The position numbers and the translations under genes were made by a program. Positions 44,141 to 53,303 of a stretch of 53,303 bases of DNA are shown in pieces. Origin of the DNA: Gnetum montanum. Its lineage: Eukaryota > Streptophyta > Gnetopsida > Gnetales > Gnetaceae. Each line of letters opens with the position of its first letter. Positions within the stretch are counted from its first letter, which is position 1. Location: assembly GCA_015680685.1 (NCBI GenBank), contig MNCI01003632.1, forward strand, positions 439,659 to 492,961. The letters are read 5' to 3'. The notes beneath the pieces were generated by a model, which had not been told where the DNA came from, searched no databases, and was given only the letters and a program-made list of their open reading frames with translations.

Positions 44141-45500
44141 TATTGGTGATTATTTGGGTCTATACTGTCAATGTTGTAGGCCTTCAAATCTCATGATTAT
44201 GACCAAAGGTGTTCTTGAAACAAGGTTTAGATGCTTGCTAGTCTTTGGCAACATCAAGGCCTAGATACGTCCAAATAGACTTAATAGTTATGAAACGTGA
44301 GTAATTAGGAGTATGTGTTTGTTGTTGTAAATGTTGAAATGGTTGGGTTGTGTGAAAAATTATAATTGACTATCATAAAAGAAATTTAACTATATTTTTC
44401 AAATACTTTGAGTTGTTGGAGATTCCTATTTTGTCAAATCACTTATTCTATACTATCCCTATAGTACATTACTTGTAATAAATAAAATTTTGTAAAAACA
44501 TTTAAGCATAATTCTGCCAATCTACTCTTAATTTTCCCCAAAGAGAAAATTCCACAAGAAAACTAGAAATAAAGCAAGATTTAATGGAGTTAGAAAGAGA
44601 AAAGAAAAGAAAGCAGATTTGTGTGAAATCTTAAATATTTATATAAGATAAATTAACATGAGGAAACATTTTGTAATAAAGCTATTCCAATTCAATAACT
44701 ACAAATTATCCAAATCTTCTAAGCTCAACAAGCAATTTCATTAAGATGATATTATTATACTACAAAAAATCATTGCATAAACAACAAAGTACAAGTCTCT
44801 ATTTTGGCTAATTAATAATTGTCAAAGATTACATTCAATGGATCCTTCAAAAAAATTTGGCAATTTTAGGATTGAAACACCAAGGTAATACACTTTAAAA
44901 TAATGAAGCTATTTCGGTCATCTCAAAATACCAAATATTCTCCTAGATCCTCTATGCTCAGAACAAGCTCTTGCTCTTGAAGCTTTTCAATGACATAAGC
45001 TCTTCTATGAAAAATCTTAATAGGAGTCTAATATTACACAAAAATATAGCTATAAAAGAAACCTAGGACAAATCCAAAAATTAAATGTCAAGCACAATAC
45101 TATCTAAACCATTATCTAAGCAACTAAAACAAAATGGGAAAGAATGAACTTACAAGATCATAACAAAGAAGCTAAATTGATGTCTTTAGCAAGCCATGCT
45201 TTTACAATTTTCAAGTTGCTTCACCCAGTCTTCCTCCAAAATTCCCCCCTTCTCCTCTACCTTTGAAAGTTCTTTTATAGTGACCTTAGGGTAGTTACAA
45301 CAATCATGAGAAGTTAAGAGTATTACAAATATGTAGGGAATTTATTCATAACTTCCTTAAGAAGTTATAACTTCTAAGAGAAAAATAAGCTATAATTGGC
45401 AAGTGTCTTCTTATAAATGATAACCTTACAAATATCAAGGAGATCTATTTATAACCTTCATGGGAGATTATAACTTCTATTAGAAATTTTAAATTCCAAA
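44141..45500 (-). repeat. E0a 5' LTR (outer end uncertain)
   Basis: It aligns at several points with the E0b LTR. One is TATCTAGGCCTTGATGTTGC near its end, against TATCTAGGCCTTGGTGTTGC in E0b. Others are the TATA box and a block AGACACTTGCC near 45410. The outer boundary was not fixed because similarity fades and no target repeat can be checked. TATA (CTATAAAAGA) is at 45280..45271. Confidence 0.65.
45271..45280 (-). promoter_or_regulatory. TATA box of the E0a LTR
   Basis: CTATAAAAGA on the minus strand, about 1.1 kb before the LTR end. E0b has CTATAAAAAG about 1.3 kb before its LTR end. Confidence 0.5.
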
Positions 45501-47180
45501 AAGTAAATTTTTTTTTATTAAATGATTATAAATTCTCCCAATTTAGAACTCTAAACCTCCATTTTAAAAAAGAAATACTAGTCGTAATCTAAATAAAAAT
45601 TAGTTCCTTGTTTACAATGATTCACTTTTGTTTTAGAATTAAATTGTTATTAAGGTCATATAACCTTAGTACACATGCTTTGTTTTTGACATGACTCATG
45701 TCGATGCTTGTTGGCATGGCCATCATGCCCACTGTTGTGCCATCTCCATTACTTGTGTTCCTTGTGTATCTTACATTTCTTGCTTCCATATCCTGTTGCT
45801 ATGTCTTAGGCATGGCACTCCTACCAACATCACCCTTGGTTTCTGTACTCATTATCACTTGGTGCTACTTAGTAATTGCTACCTCCATCACAAAGAAGAA
45901 ATCATAGATTCAAGCCCTATTTTGGTTTCATGGTGTCAAAGCTCTACAACCACATGATCCCTTGCTGAGTGGAACTCAAAAATAGGCAGTAGGAGAGGAG
46001 ATACCTTCCAAATCTCTAGTGCTACTATGGAAAAATGTCATGATAGATATCCTCTATTTAGGGTTCTTGGACCTGCAATTTTCAGCATTTGGTAGTCACT
46101 AGCTTAGGGACTTTTTTAAAAGAATGTTAAATTATTGATGTTTGTAGGTTTTACATGATTATTTCTCTAGAACACCAATTCATATAGATTTTCTCCTTTG
46201 CATAGTTGCTGGGTTTGTGTTTTGTAAATCTAGAATTCTTGTTTGTTTGTGGCTACACTTTGTATTACCATAATTTCTTTTGTGTCAAGGCTTCTTGTTT
46301 GAAATATCAATGAATTTCTAGGCAATTTTGTTGACTATTTTCAACACTATTTAGTAAGAATCTTGTTAATTTTGTGTCAAAATTATGGTCTTGCCCTTCC
46401 AACATTTAATCAAATGCTGCTAAGCACTTGGACTAGGTATTTTCCCTTTGTTTAATTTAAGATTCTTAGCTCTACAACTTAATTTTCTACCACTATTTGG
46501 AAACCATTATAGATTGAAATGTACAGGATAACAATTGATTTCCTCTTAATGAAGTTATTCATTAGTTTTTTTTCACAAAGTTTCTTGCATATTTACATGG
46601 AAAATGGATGCACTTAATTTTAATATTCTTGTGGAACATCCAATTTATCATTACACTGAAACTAATAAACTGATAAATTGACAAAATGTAGGAACCAATG
46701 AAGACATAATTGCAAATAAAAATATTTTCAATTTTCAAATTAAGTCCCAAATTTCATCTCCTCCATTGTATATGGAAAAACCACAATTTCCTTAGAACAT
46801 AGGCTAAAAAAATCTTACTAAGCTTTTATTAAATCCATGCTTATGAACTCAAAATGAGCACACCTATATAAAGAGAACTTTCCTTTAATACCTTTATCCA
46901 TTATGCTTCTCATGAAATTGCCCCTTTTCAAATAAATGAATTAACTCTCACTTTCCAATCATCTTTGAGAAGCTAAATTGAGTAATTTCATTTATTAATG
47001 TTATTTCATAAAATCTACTTGATAAATATTGTGTAAATGTGAAAATAGTTTGGCTCTCTATTAATTTCTCCATCAAGTATTGGACTTTTTAAAGTCCAAC
47101 AAAACTTGAACATCAAAATTTCACAAAATCGAGTTTTAGGTGTGCTCACAAAGTGCAATGTATTTTTGAATCCTTGCATA
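45501..47180. other. AT-rich spacer, no gene seen
   Basis: Apart from the possible PBS at 45931, I see no retroelement domain or conserved frame. The 88-codon open stretch 45691..45957 is Cys- and His-rich by composition and unrecognised. Composition is more AT-rich than the nested elements. Confidence 0.5.
45931..45948 (+). other. Possible initiator-Met-type PBS of another, lost LTR element
   Basis: TGGTGTCAAAGCTCTACA resembles the common plant PBS TGGTATCAGAGCTCT for tRNA initiator Met, and it follows a TTTCA that could be an LTR end. No second LTR or coding domain was found nearby, so this is a weak remnant call. Confidence 0.35.
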
Positions 47181-47189
47181 TTTTTTTTA

Positions 47190-47420
47190 GCCTAGCATAC
47201 TTTTCGAAAACCTAGCTTATATTTACTAGAAAAACCCAATGTATCTTTTCCTAGGAAAATCAACAACTCTCTTCCAAGAATCATGCAGTGTATTTTTTCC
47301 AATAGGAAAAATATCAGCCTATTTTTTAGGAAACTACCATCATATTTGGCATAAAAAATACCTATCATATTTATTTTTGGAAAACCCAACATATCTTTCT
47401 CTAAAGCCAAAAACTAGCCT
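47190..47420. repeat. Diverged tandem repeats in the spacer
   Basis: Degenerate units with GGAAAA or AGAAAAACCCA, then a variable run such as CATATTT or GTATTTTTTCC and AGCCTA, recur with a period of roughly 35 to 45 bp. Both strands look open because the units lack stops, which explains overlapping short frames here. Confidence 0.5.
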
Positions 47421-47587
47421 AGTTTTACCAATGTAGGTTGGGTGGAGTGAACCTAGTGTAAAAATTGGAAACCTATCTTTGACATTGGTCACACCAATTT
47501 CCTCCAATAACCAATGGCAGTGCAAGCCTCTACTTTTTTCACTTTATAACCTTCGAAAATTTAAGATTAATTAATTTTTTATTTTTA

Positions 47588-47740
47588 TGAGTGTAGTGTA
47601 TAGCACTGTCACTACCACATGCATTGCACCTACAGTTGCAAAAATTTTAAAATTCAAAAAAATTAATTATTTATTTTTTACTAGTGTAGTGTACAACACT
47701 ACCATTACAATCTACACTGCACCAGTAGTTGTAGTTTTCA
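47588..47740. repeat. Tandem duplication of a GTGTAGTGTA block
   Basis: Two copies about 97 bp apart: GTGTAGTGTATAGCACTGTC and GTGTAGTGTACAACACTACC. Each is followed by a CATGCATTGCACC or CTACACTGCACC segment and AGTTG. Confidence 0.6.
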
Positions 47741-47872
47741 TACAATTACATAGACAAAACCATTTATACACTCAGGAGTTTCACCTGTTGAAACTATCAA
47801 TTCACAAATTAGCTAAAGCTCTAAATTAATTTTTTTTCATAGATCAACCATATTATCACTAGACCTTACATA

Positions 47873-48660
47873 CATGGCCTCTAGCCAAGATGTAGTTCAT
47901 GTCTATGACCCAAAATACTATATGGTCATAGAACAAACATAATCACTAAGGTAGATAGGAAAGAACCTAGATTTCTTAGTGATTAATGAAGACTTTTATA
48001 ACTTCCTCTATGCTAGCATACAAGCTAGTTTGCTAATACCTTGTTCTAAATCTAATGCTAAGCATTAGTTTGAAATCATACATAGGTATGGAAAAGAATA
48101 TATTCAATCTCCTTATGACAAGATCCCCCTCACCAATTTTTATGCTTATATGCTCATACAACTCATAGATGTTGATGAGTTTAGTGAGGAAATTGGCTTG
48201 GAGAATCACCATGAGGAGCACAATGAGTTTAAGGTCGAACCAATGCTTGGCAACTTCATAGGAAGCCTTTTCCAATAATTGGCTCCCTAAACCATTCACA
48301 CCAGGCACAACCTATGTCACAATCTACATCATTATTCTCATCAATGTCATTTTCCAGTCAACGTCACTTCATTGACATAGTCGTGGTGATGTCTATCTCA
48401 CCACCTTCCTTTGTCATACTAGTGGGTTCCTCATTAGGGCTCTAGGCAATACAATCCTCTCTTACTTCCTTTTTCCCCTTCATACCACAAGTTCTAACTC
48501 AACAATCTTTCTCATTATTCAACCCACCTACAATAGTGGTCATGCAACCTTTTCCATCTATACCAATGCCCATTGCATGGCTCTAGGCCTCACAACTTCC
48601 TTCTCAACCATTAATACAAGCATTGTACCTGTTGGCACATTTCAAGCAATTTCATGGAGT
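47873..48660 (+). pseudogene. Fragment of a Tat-type gag N-terminus
   Basis: Read across stops, 47960..48210 gives YNFLYASIQASLLIP, FEIIHRYGKEYIQSPYD and KIPLTNFYAYMLIQLI. These align with the N-terminal domain of E3 gag (19170..19340: YNFICIKIQAKLVLS, FELIHRGGQDFTSTAYD, IIPLTEHHHEIITQLV). An acidic stretch (ENHHEEHNEF) and a Q-, S- and P-rich stretch follow, in the same order as in E3. No PBS or LTR is attached, so this is an isolated scrap of a third member of the lineage. The 91-codon open stretch on the opposite strand is its shadow. Confidence 0.65.
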
Positions 48661-48699
48661 AGGAATTTCAGTCTATTTAAATAGAAGGAAAAGAGAATA

Positions 48700-49979
48700 A
48701 AAATAAAATAAAATATGTGTAAAAATTCGGATGAGTTATATGGTGATGAAACACATATTTTATTTTTAACCTTATACATTGGGCAAAGAGTGTAATATTA
48801 ATATTTTGGCATATTACATGATGCCTATCGGGAAAGGTTATAATTCAACAAGTTATGGGCTTAGAAACGGTTCAGCAGTGGTGGTGGACGCGTAGATATA
48901 CATGGCTTTGTTATACAAGCATATTGACAATGAAAATTAACCAAGAATGGGGTCGGTCCTGCTTTCACAGATTCAAATTAAAGTCAATAAACAGAGAAAA
49001 TTGGATTCTGTAGTAAGAAGAAATAGTGTACTGCACTGAATACTTTTAGAAACAAAGGCGCATCTTGTGATATAATATGACATAGTCCAGGCATTGGAAA
49101 AACATTTTTGGAAGCTAGAAAAAAATGGTACACTTACTCTCAAAAGCAACGTGGTGGTTCTTATCAATACGGCAACCAAAACAAGTTATGCTTGCTGATA
49201 AAATTTTTGCCAAGAACCGCCACGGATAACTTCATATTCCTCTTCGGAATTTTGTCAAAGGCATGCCACGCAGGGTTTCATTTTTCTGTTTTCACAGTAA
49301 GCCTAATTTCTTGGCCAGAGCATGTAATAATAAGTAGTTTAGTAGTTTTTGGAGCAACAGGTTATAGCAAAATAAACGGAACAGGGCTAAAACGCAGGCG
49401 GTTACCATGCTTGCACCTGTGCCTGTGGTTATGGACGATTATTGGCAAAAAGAAACAAAAAAAACACAAATGCTGAGTGCTTCCAAGAACATGGAAGGTG
49501 TCTGTTTTCTTGACCAAAGACAGGTGGTAACCGCGGACGCACTCACACCGTTGGCACTTAACACGCCAGACTTGAACGCAGCCCACATGTAGAAGCAGGT
49601 CATCATCACCGAGGGTTTGCAGTTCCAAGCCATTTCACTACTAATATGGGAGAAATAGCAACTGCTGCCGAGCCATGCGTGGGAGTGGTTCCAACTTCCA
49701 TCATATTTTTGGGAGGTCTAGTAAGCGAGACAAGTTCGGCAGAGCAGAGCATAAGCTACGGAGATGGGCTGCGTGCAGGAGAAGCCATTGGGCAACTGGT
49801 TTAATTGCAAACTGCGTCCTCCATGATATCTCAATTAACTTTGGAAAATTATTTACTTTTGAAATGTATATTTTCTTTCATCCGCCATCCCTTAAATTAA
49901 TTTTATATTCAATTATATTCTTTGTGAAAATGAAATGTTTCTAAAGCCTCAACTTAACAAGATGAACATTGGATATAAA
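48700..49979. other. Unclassified stretch, richer in CG, possible old gene fragment
   Basis: It differs in composition from the flanking AT-rich DNA and has no similarity I can see to E0 to E3. On the plus strand 49407..49592 (62 codons) contains VCFLDQRQVVTADALTPLAL. In the same frame after a TAG comes KQVIITEGLQFQAISLL. In another frame from ATG 49646 comes EIATAAEPCVGVVPTSIIFL, which ends near 49802. The composition looks protein-like, but I do not recognise the family. Overlapping minus-strand stretches exist, so even the strand is uncertain. Confidence 0.35.
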
Positions 49980-51519
49980 TGTTGGATACCTACCTCTATA
50001 TTAAAGATATATTCAAAGACAAAAATTCTTGGGATATTTACCCAATATCATACATGAAGTAGACACTTGTCAGCTACAGATTTTTTTATCTATATGATGG
50101 TTACAACCACCCAATATTTTTGTAACTTACCTAACTTGTTGGGCAAGTAATCTCCTAATTGGTTGGCCAAGTTACTTGGGAGAGAAGCTAGGTAAGATAT
50201 TTTTATATGTAACTACCTCTAAACCCTATAAAAAGGTTTCAGGGGAAAGGAAAAAAAAAGGTGGGGGGGATCACTTTGAAGATTATTGGAGGTCTCATAC
50301 ATCACACTTTGTAAGGCTACTAGTTAGCACTTGGGCTCTCACTTGAAGACACACTTTGGGGTCTTGAGAAGAGCTTTGTAAAGAAGAAACTGTGAACGAT
50401 TGCTTGTAAGATGTCTTGCTAGAGAAAAGATTTCAGCCTCTTTGTCATAGTCTTGTGAGTTATGTATTTCATTTTTTATTTTGTTGAAATTACTTAGCTA
50501 GTGGTTTAGATAGTATCATCCTTGGCAAGTAATTTTTGGATTTTTAGATTGTTCTTACTGTTCTTGTTGCCCGATAGAAATTTCTATTAAAACTTTTTCA
50601 TAGAAGCACTTGTGCTTAAAAGCCTTAAGAGCATTTTAGTAGTAAATTTTGTTATTGTGCAACGTGTGGGAACTGCTATTGGGATTGTTGTAAGAGAGCC
50701 TCTGTTTGTAGTCACGCCGATGAACAATTCAGTAGTCGAGAGGGTTTAGAAAATCTTTGGTATTTTGATGGGACCAGAATAGCTTCTTTCTATCTTTAAA
50801 GTGAATTCCCATGGTATTTGAATCAGAAATTGTCAAGTCTTTTAAAGGCTTTTTTTAAATGCAATCGTTGACATCTATTATCTAGACAAAATGGAGTCTC
50901 GTACATGGTAGTTTACGCAGAAATTTTTGGTAGCATAGTAGGATTGTCTTGAAGAAATTGCTTGTTTGAGCCTTGGAATTTTGAACAATTCATAGATATT
51001 GAATATGTGATACCTTTATTGCGAAGTGTTTACTCGTGTCATTTTACCTTGTTCAAATATTTGGGTTCTACACAAATATGCTTTCTTTTCTTTTCTGTCT
51101 ATTTCCATTGAATCCTGCTCTCTTTCTAGTTTTCTTGTGGAACTATATCTTTCTCTGGGGAAAATTAGGAGTAGATTGCGGAGTTGTGCTCAAATGTTTT
51201 TGCAAAATTTTATTTGGTACAAGTAGGTATTATAAGGACCGCGTAGACTAAGCAGTTGAACAAAATAGGAAACTTTCAACAACTCACAGTACTTGGCAAA
51301 GTTGGCTGAATCTCTTTAAAGTAAGTCATTTGTAGTTTACACACAACGCAATCGTTACATTTCACACAACCGCACGCCGCAATAGCACACACACATACTC
51401 ACATTAACTACTAAGTTTATTTGGAGGTATCTAGGCCTTGGTGTTGCTAGAGACCAGCAAGCACCTAAATCCTATTCGAGGACACTCATTGGAAGTTGCG
51501 TCCCAAACGGTCGTCAACA
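49980..51519 (+). repeat. E0b 5' LTR (start uncertain)
   Basis: A possible start is TGTTGGATACC at 49980, and the end is GGTCGTCAACA at 51519, followed by GTTCTTT and the PBS. TATA (CTATAAAAAG) is at 50226..50235, followed by a long purine-rich run (50238..50270). Blocks shared with the E0a LTR fix the family. Confidence 0.65.
50226..50235 (+). promoter_or_regulatory. TATA box of the E0b LTR
   Basis: CTATAAAAAG, followed by a run of A and G. The LTR end is about 1.3 kb further on, so the R and U5 part is long. Confidence 0.55.
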
Positions 51520-51526
51520 GTTCTTT

Positions 51527-51545
51527 TAGCGCTAGAAGGAGGGCT
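51527..51545 (+). other. E0b primer binding site
   Basis: TAGCGCTAGAAGGAGGGCTG has TAG where the other copies have TGG, a single G to A change at the base-paired end. Confidence 0.65.
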
Positions 51546-51642
51546 GAAAGTTCAGCCTCTAGGTTCATAAGCCTTGTAATTTTAGCATATCAACAATTCT
51601 TCGTTACTAAAGCCTTAAGAAGTTAGATACTATTTTCAGTTC

Positions 51643-53303
51643 ATGACCAAGAAGATTGATAGTTTGGAAAATTCAAAAGTTTCAAAAGATATTCTAGATT
51701 CTAAGATTGATTCTTCGTCAGAAGAAGAACCAAAGAAAATTTTTGAATTGGGAACAAGTAGTAGAGTGAAAACTAGAAGATCAAGAAGATCACCCATTAT
51801 ATCTAGTTTATCAATTTGTAAGAGAAGATCTAGAAAGTCTAAGAGATCAACTATTGAAACGAATAAGATGGCAAATCCTTGGCAAGGAGTTACACCATTA
51901 GGATTTCAAAATTACAATGATATTTCTAAGGTAGTTTACAAATATTTGCCTCAGCCTTTTATTCCTGGAAAAACTTATTTAGCTAAAGAATATATTCATA
52001 TGTTTGAGTTAGCTTTAGCTCATGCAAATGTTCAACATGAAGATCAAGCTTGTAGGTTGTTTGTATCAAATTTAAAGGATATGGCTCAAATTTGGTATTC
52101 GAACTTACCAAGTAATAGTATTACAAGTTGGGATCACATGAAGAATCTTTTCTTAGCCCAGTTTGGTAATCAATTAGATCAACAACAACTATACTATGGG
52201 CTAATACAAGCTAAGCAAGGAGTTAAAGAGTCAATTAGAGATTTCAACATCAAGTTTCAACGAATTTGTGGACTCTTTCAAAGGCAATATAAGCCATCAA
52301 AAGAAATTCTTAAAGAAACTTATCTTAAGGCTATCAACCCCAAAATTTCACTTTGGTTACGAAGAACTCCAAAATTAACTACGCTAAATGGCTATTTTAG
52401 TGAAGCTATATAGTTAGAAAAATAGTTGAATCCTGAAGAAAATAATGCAATTCAAAAAAGAGAAGAAAGAGTTATGATTCCTATGTAAGATTTAGCTCAA
52501 TATAAAGCTTTACCAGGTCCATCTCAAGTTAAGAAAGAGCAAGAGCATGAAAGAGTAGGATTTGAAAAAGGTCAATTAATGAGAGATATGTCTAACAAAA
52601 TAGTAAAGCTTGAAAAGGCTTTGGCAAGAGTTAATATCAAGGAAGAAAGGAAAAGTAGAAAGCATAAACATCAAGATGCTAATTTAGCAGAAGATGAGGA
52701 TGAAAGTGACCTTATTATGTCGAACTTTCTTGATATTGAATCTGATAATGAGTTATCTAGTGTTCACTATGCAAGTAAATCTTCTAGTAATGGATCTAGC
52801 GATACTTCTTCTCTATCAAGTTCTAAAGAAGATATGTCATCGGATGAAGAATGCAATAACAATGAGGAAAATGGATATAATCTTCGATCTAAAGAAATAC
52901 TAACTACTTCTAGACCCTCAAATGTTATTACTGATCCATCTACTAAGAGAAAATCTTTTGAGCCAAATAGAAGAGATAAGAATAAAGGTAAAGAAAATCA
53001 ACTGGAGCAAAGCACTCCAAACCAATCTTTTAATAAATGGATAAAGAGATCAAGCTTTATTGGTGATAGAGAATATGATTTGATTGAATACCTTAAACAT
53101 GTCAAGGCCAATATTAGCCTCTACTAGTTGCTTCAAATAGGAGATCAACAGATAAAGGCTTTAGAGTTCATTAAAGAAAAAAGGAGAGCTAGAGAATCAG
53201 AGTTCAGTTATGTGTCTAACAATGATAAAAAATTAAGGACTTCATATGATAAGGAAGCTCCTCCTTTCCTTTTGACAATGAAATTGAAGGATAAATACTT
53301 ACA
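51643..53303 (+). pseudogene. E0b gag, runs off the right edge
   Basis: It starts at ATG 51643 and stays in one frame. The first 256 codons are open. They have a lysine- and serine-rich N-terminus, then the retrotransposon gag core (about residues 88 to 240), with GKTYLAKEYIHMFELALAHA, WYSNLPSNSITSW and QAKQGVKESIRDFNIKFQRI. TAG at 52411, TAG near 52423 and TAA near 52486 interrupt it. The frame then resumes for 182 codons (52579..53127) with a coiled-coil start, a basic KSRKHKHQD run and an acidic serine-rich region, stops at TAG 53125, and continues to the edge. Protease and pol would lie beyond the window. E0a supplies the matching copy. Confidence 0.85.

Noticed and set aside
48033-48308. 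91-codon minus-strand stretch in the spacer
   Set aside because: The plus strand here aligns with the N-terminal domain of E3 gag, so the minus-strand frame is its shadow.

Overview
The window is plant nuclear heterochromatin made almost entirely of nested Ty3/gypsy LTR retrotransposons. No rRNA, tRNA, CRISPR or bacterial feature was seen, and no intact host gene. The dual-RNase-H (Tat) pol lineage, the Athila-like element, GT-AG introns, long LTRs (1.6 to 2.3 kb) and deep nesting suggest a seed plant with a very large genome. A gymnosperm is likely, but this is inference.

Layout, using working names. E0a is a minus-strand Tat-like element, present as its 5' LTR, PBS and gag at about 45500 down to 42931, and continuing at 557 to 1. 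It is split by E1 (558..42925, plus strand, TSD AACAA). E1 carries two later insertions. E2 (2267..9239, minus strand, Athila-like, gag and protease only) sits in the E1 5' LTR. E3 (17186..34745, plus strand, TSD CTACC) sits inside an antisense gene of E1. Right of E1 lie an AT-rich spacer (about 45500..49979) with retroelement scraps and one unclassified stretch, then E0b (about 49980 to the right edge), a second copy of the E0 family facing E0a head to head.

E1 and E3 are two subfamilies of one lineage. Both have LTRs beginning TGAAACACC (mutated in the E1 3' LTR), the same unusual PBS, a gag-protease frame, then a region of about 5 kb carrying a gene on the opposite strand, then reverse transcriptase, two RNase H domains and integrase (E1 has lost RT and RNase H). 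The antisense gene has about eight exons with GT-AG boundaries at matching places in both copies. It encodes an NIF/FCP1-like HAD phosphatase domain with lost catalytic aspartates, a domain typical of plant transposon-borne ORFs, a basic patch, a coiled coil and an acidic tail. It appears to lie inside a sense-strand intron between protease and RT, as the intron does in Ogre elements.

About fifty copies of a short stem-loop unit followed by a TAAACT-type tail sit in arrays after protease, before RT and after integrase in both elements. Their stems change sequence while often staying paired. The LTRs of both elements also carry series of imperfect palindromes. Nearly all coding regions are decayed, mostly by TAG stops. 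All readings were made by eye. Boundaries given to the base rest on LTR termini and target duplications; splice sites and domain calls rest on motif reading and on comparison between copies inside the window.
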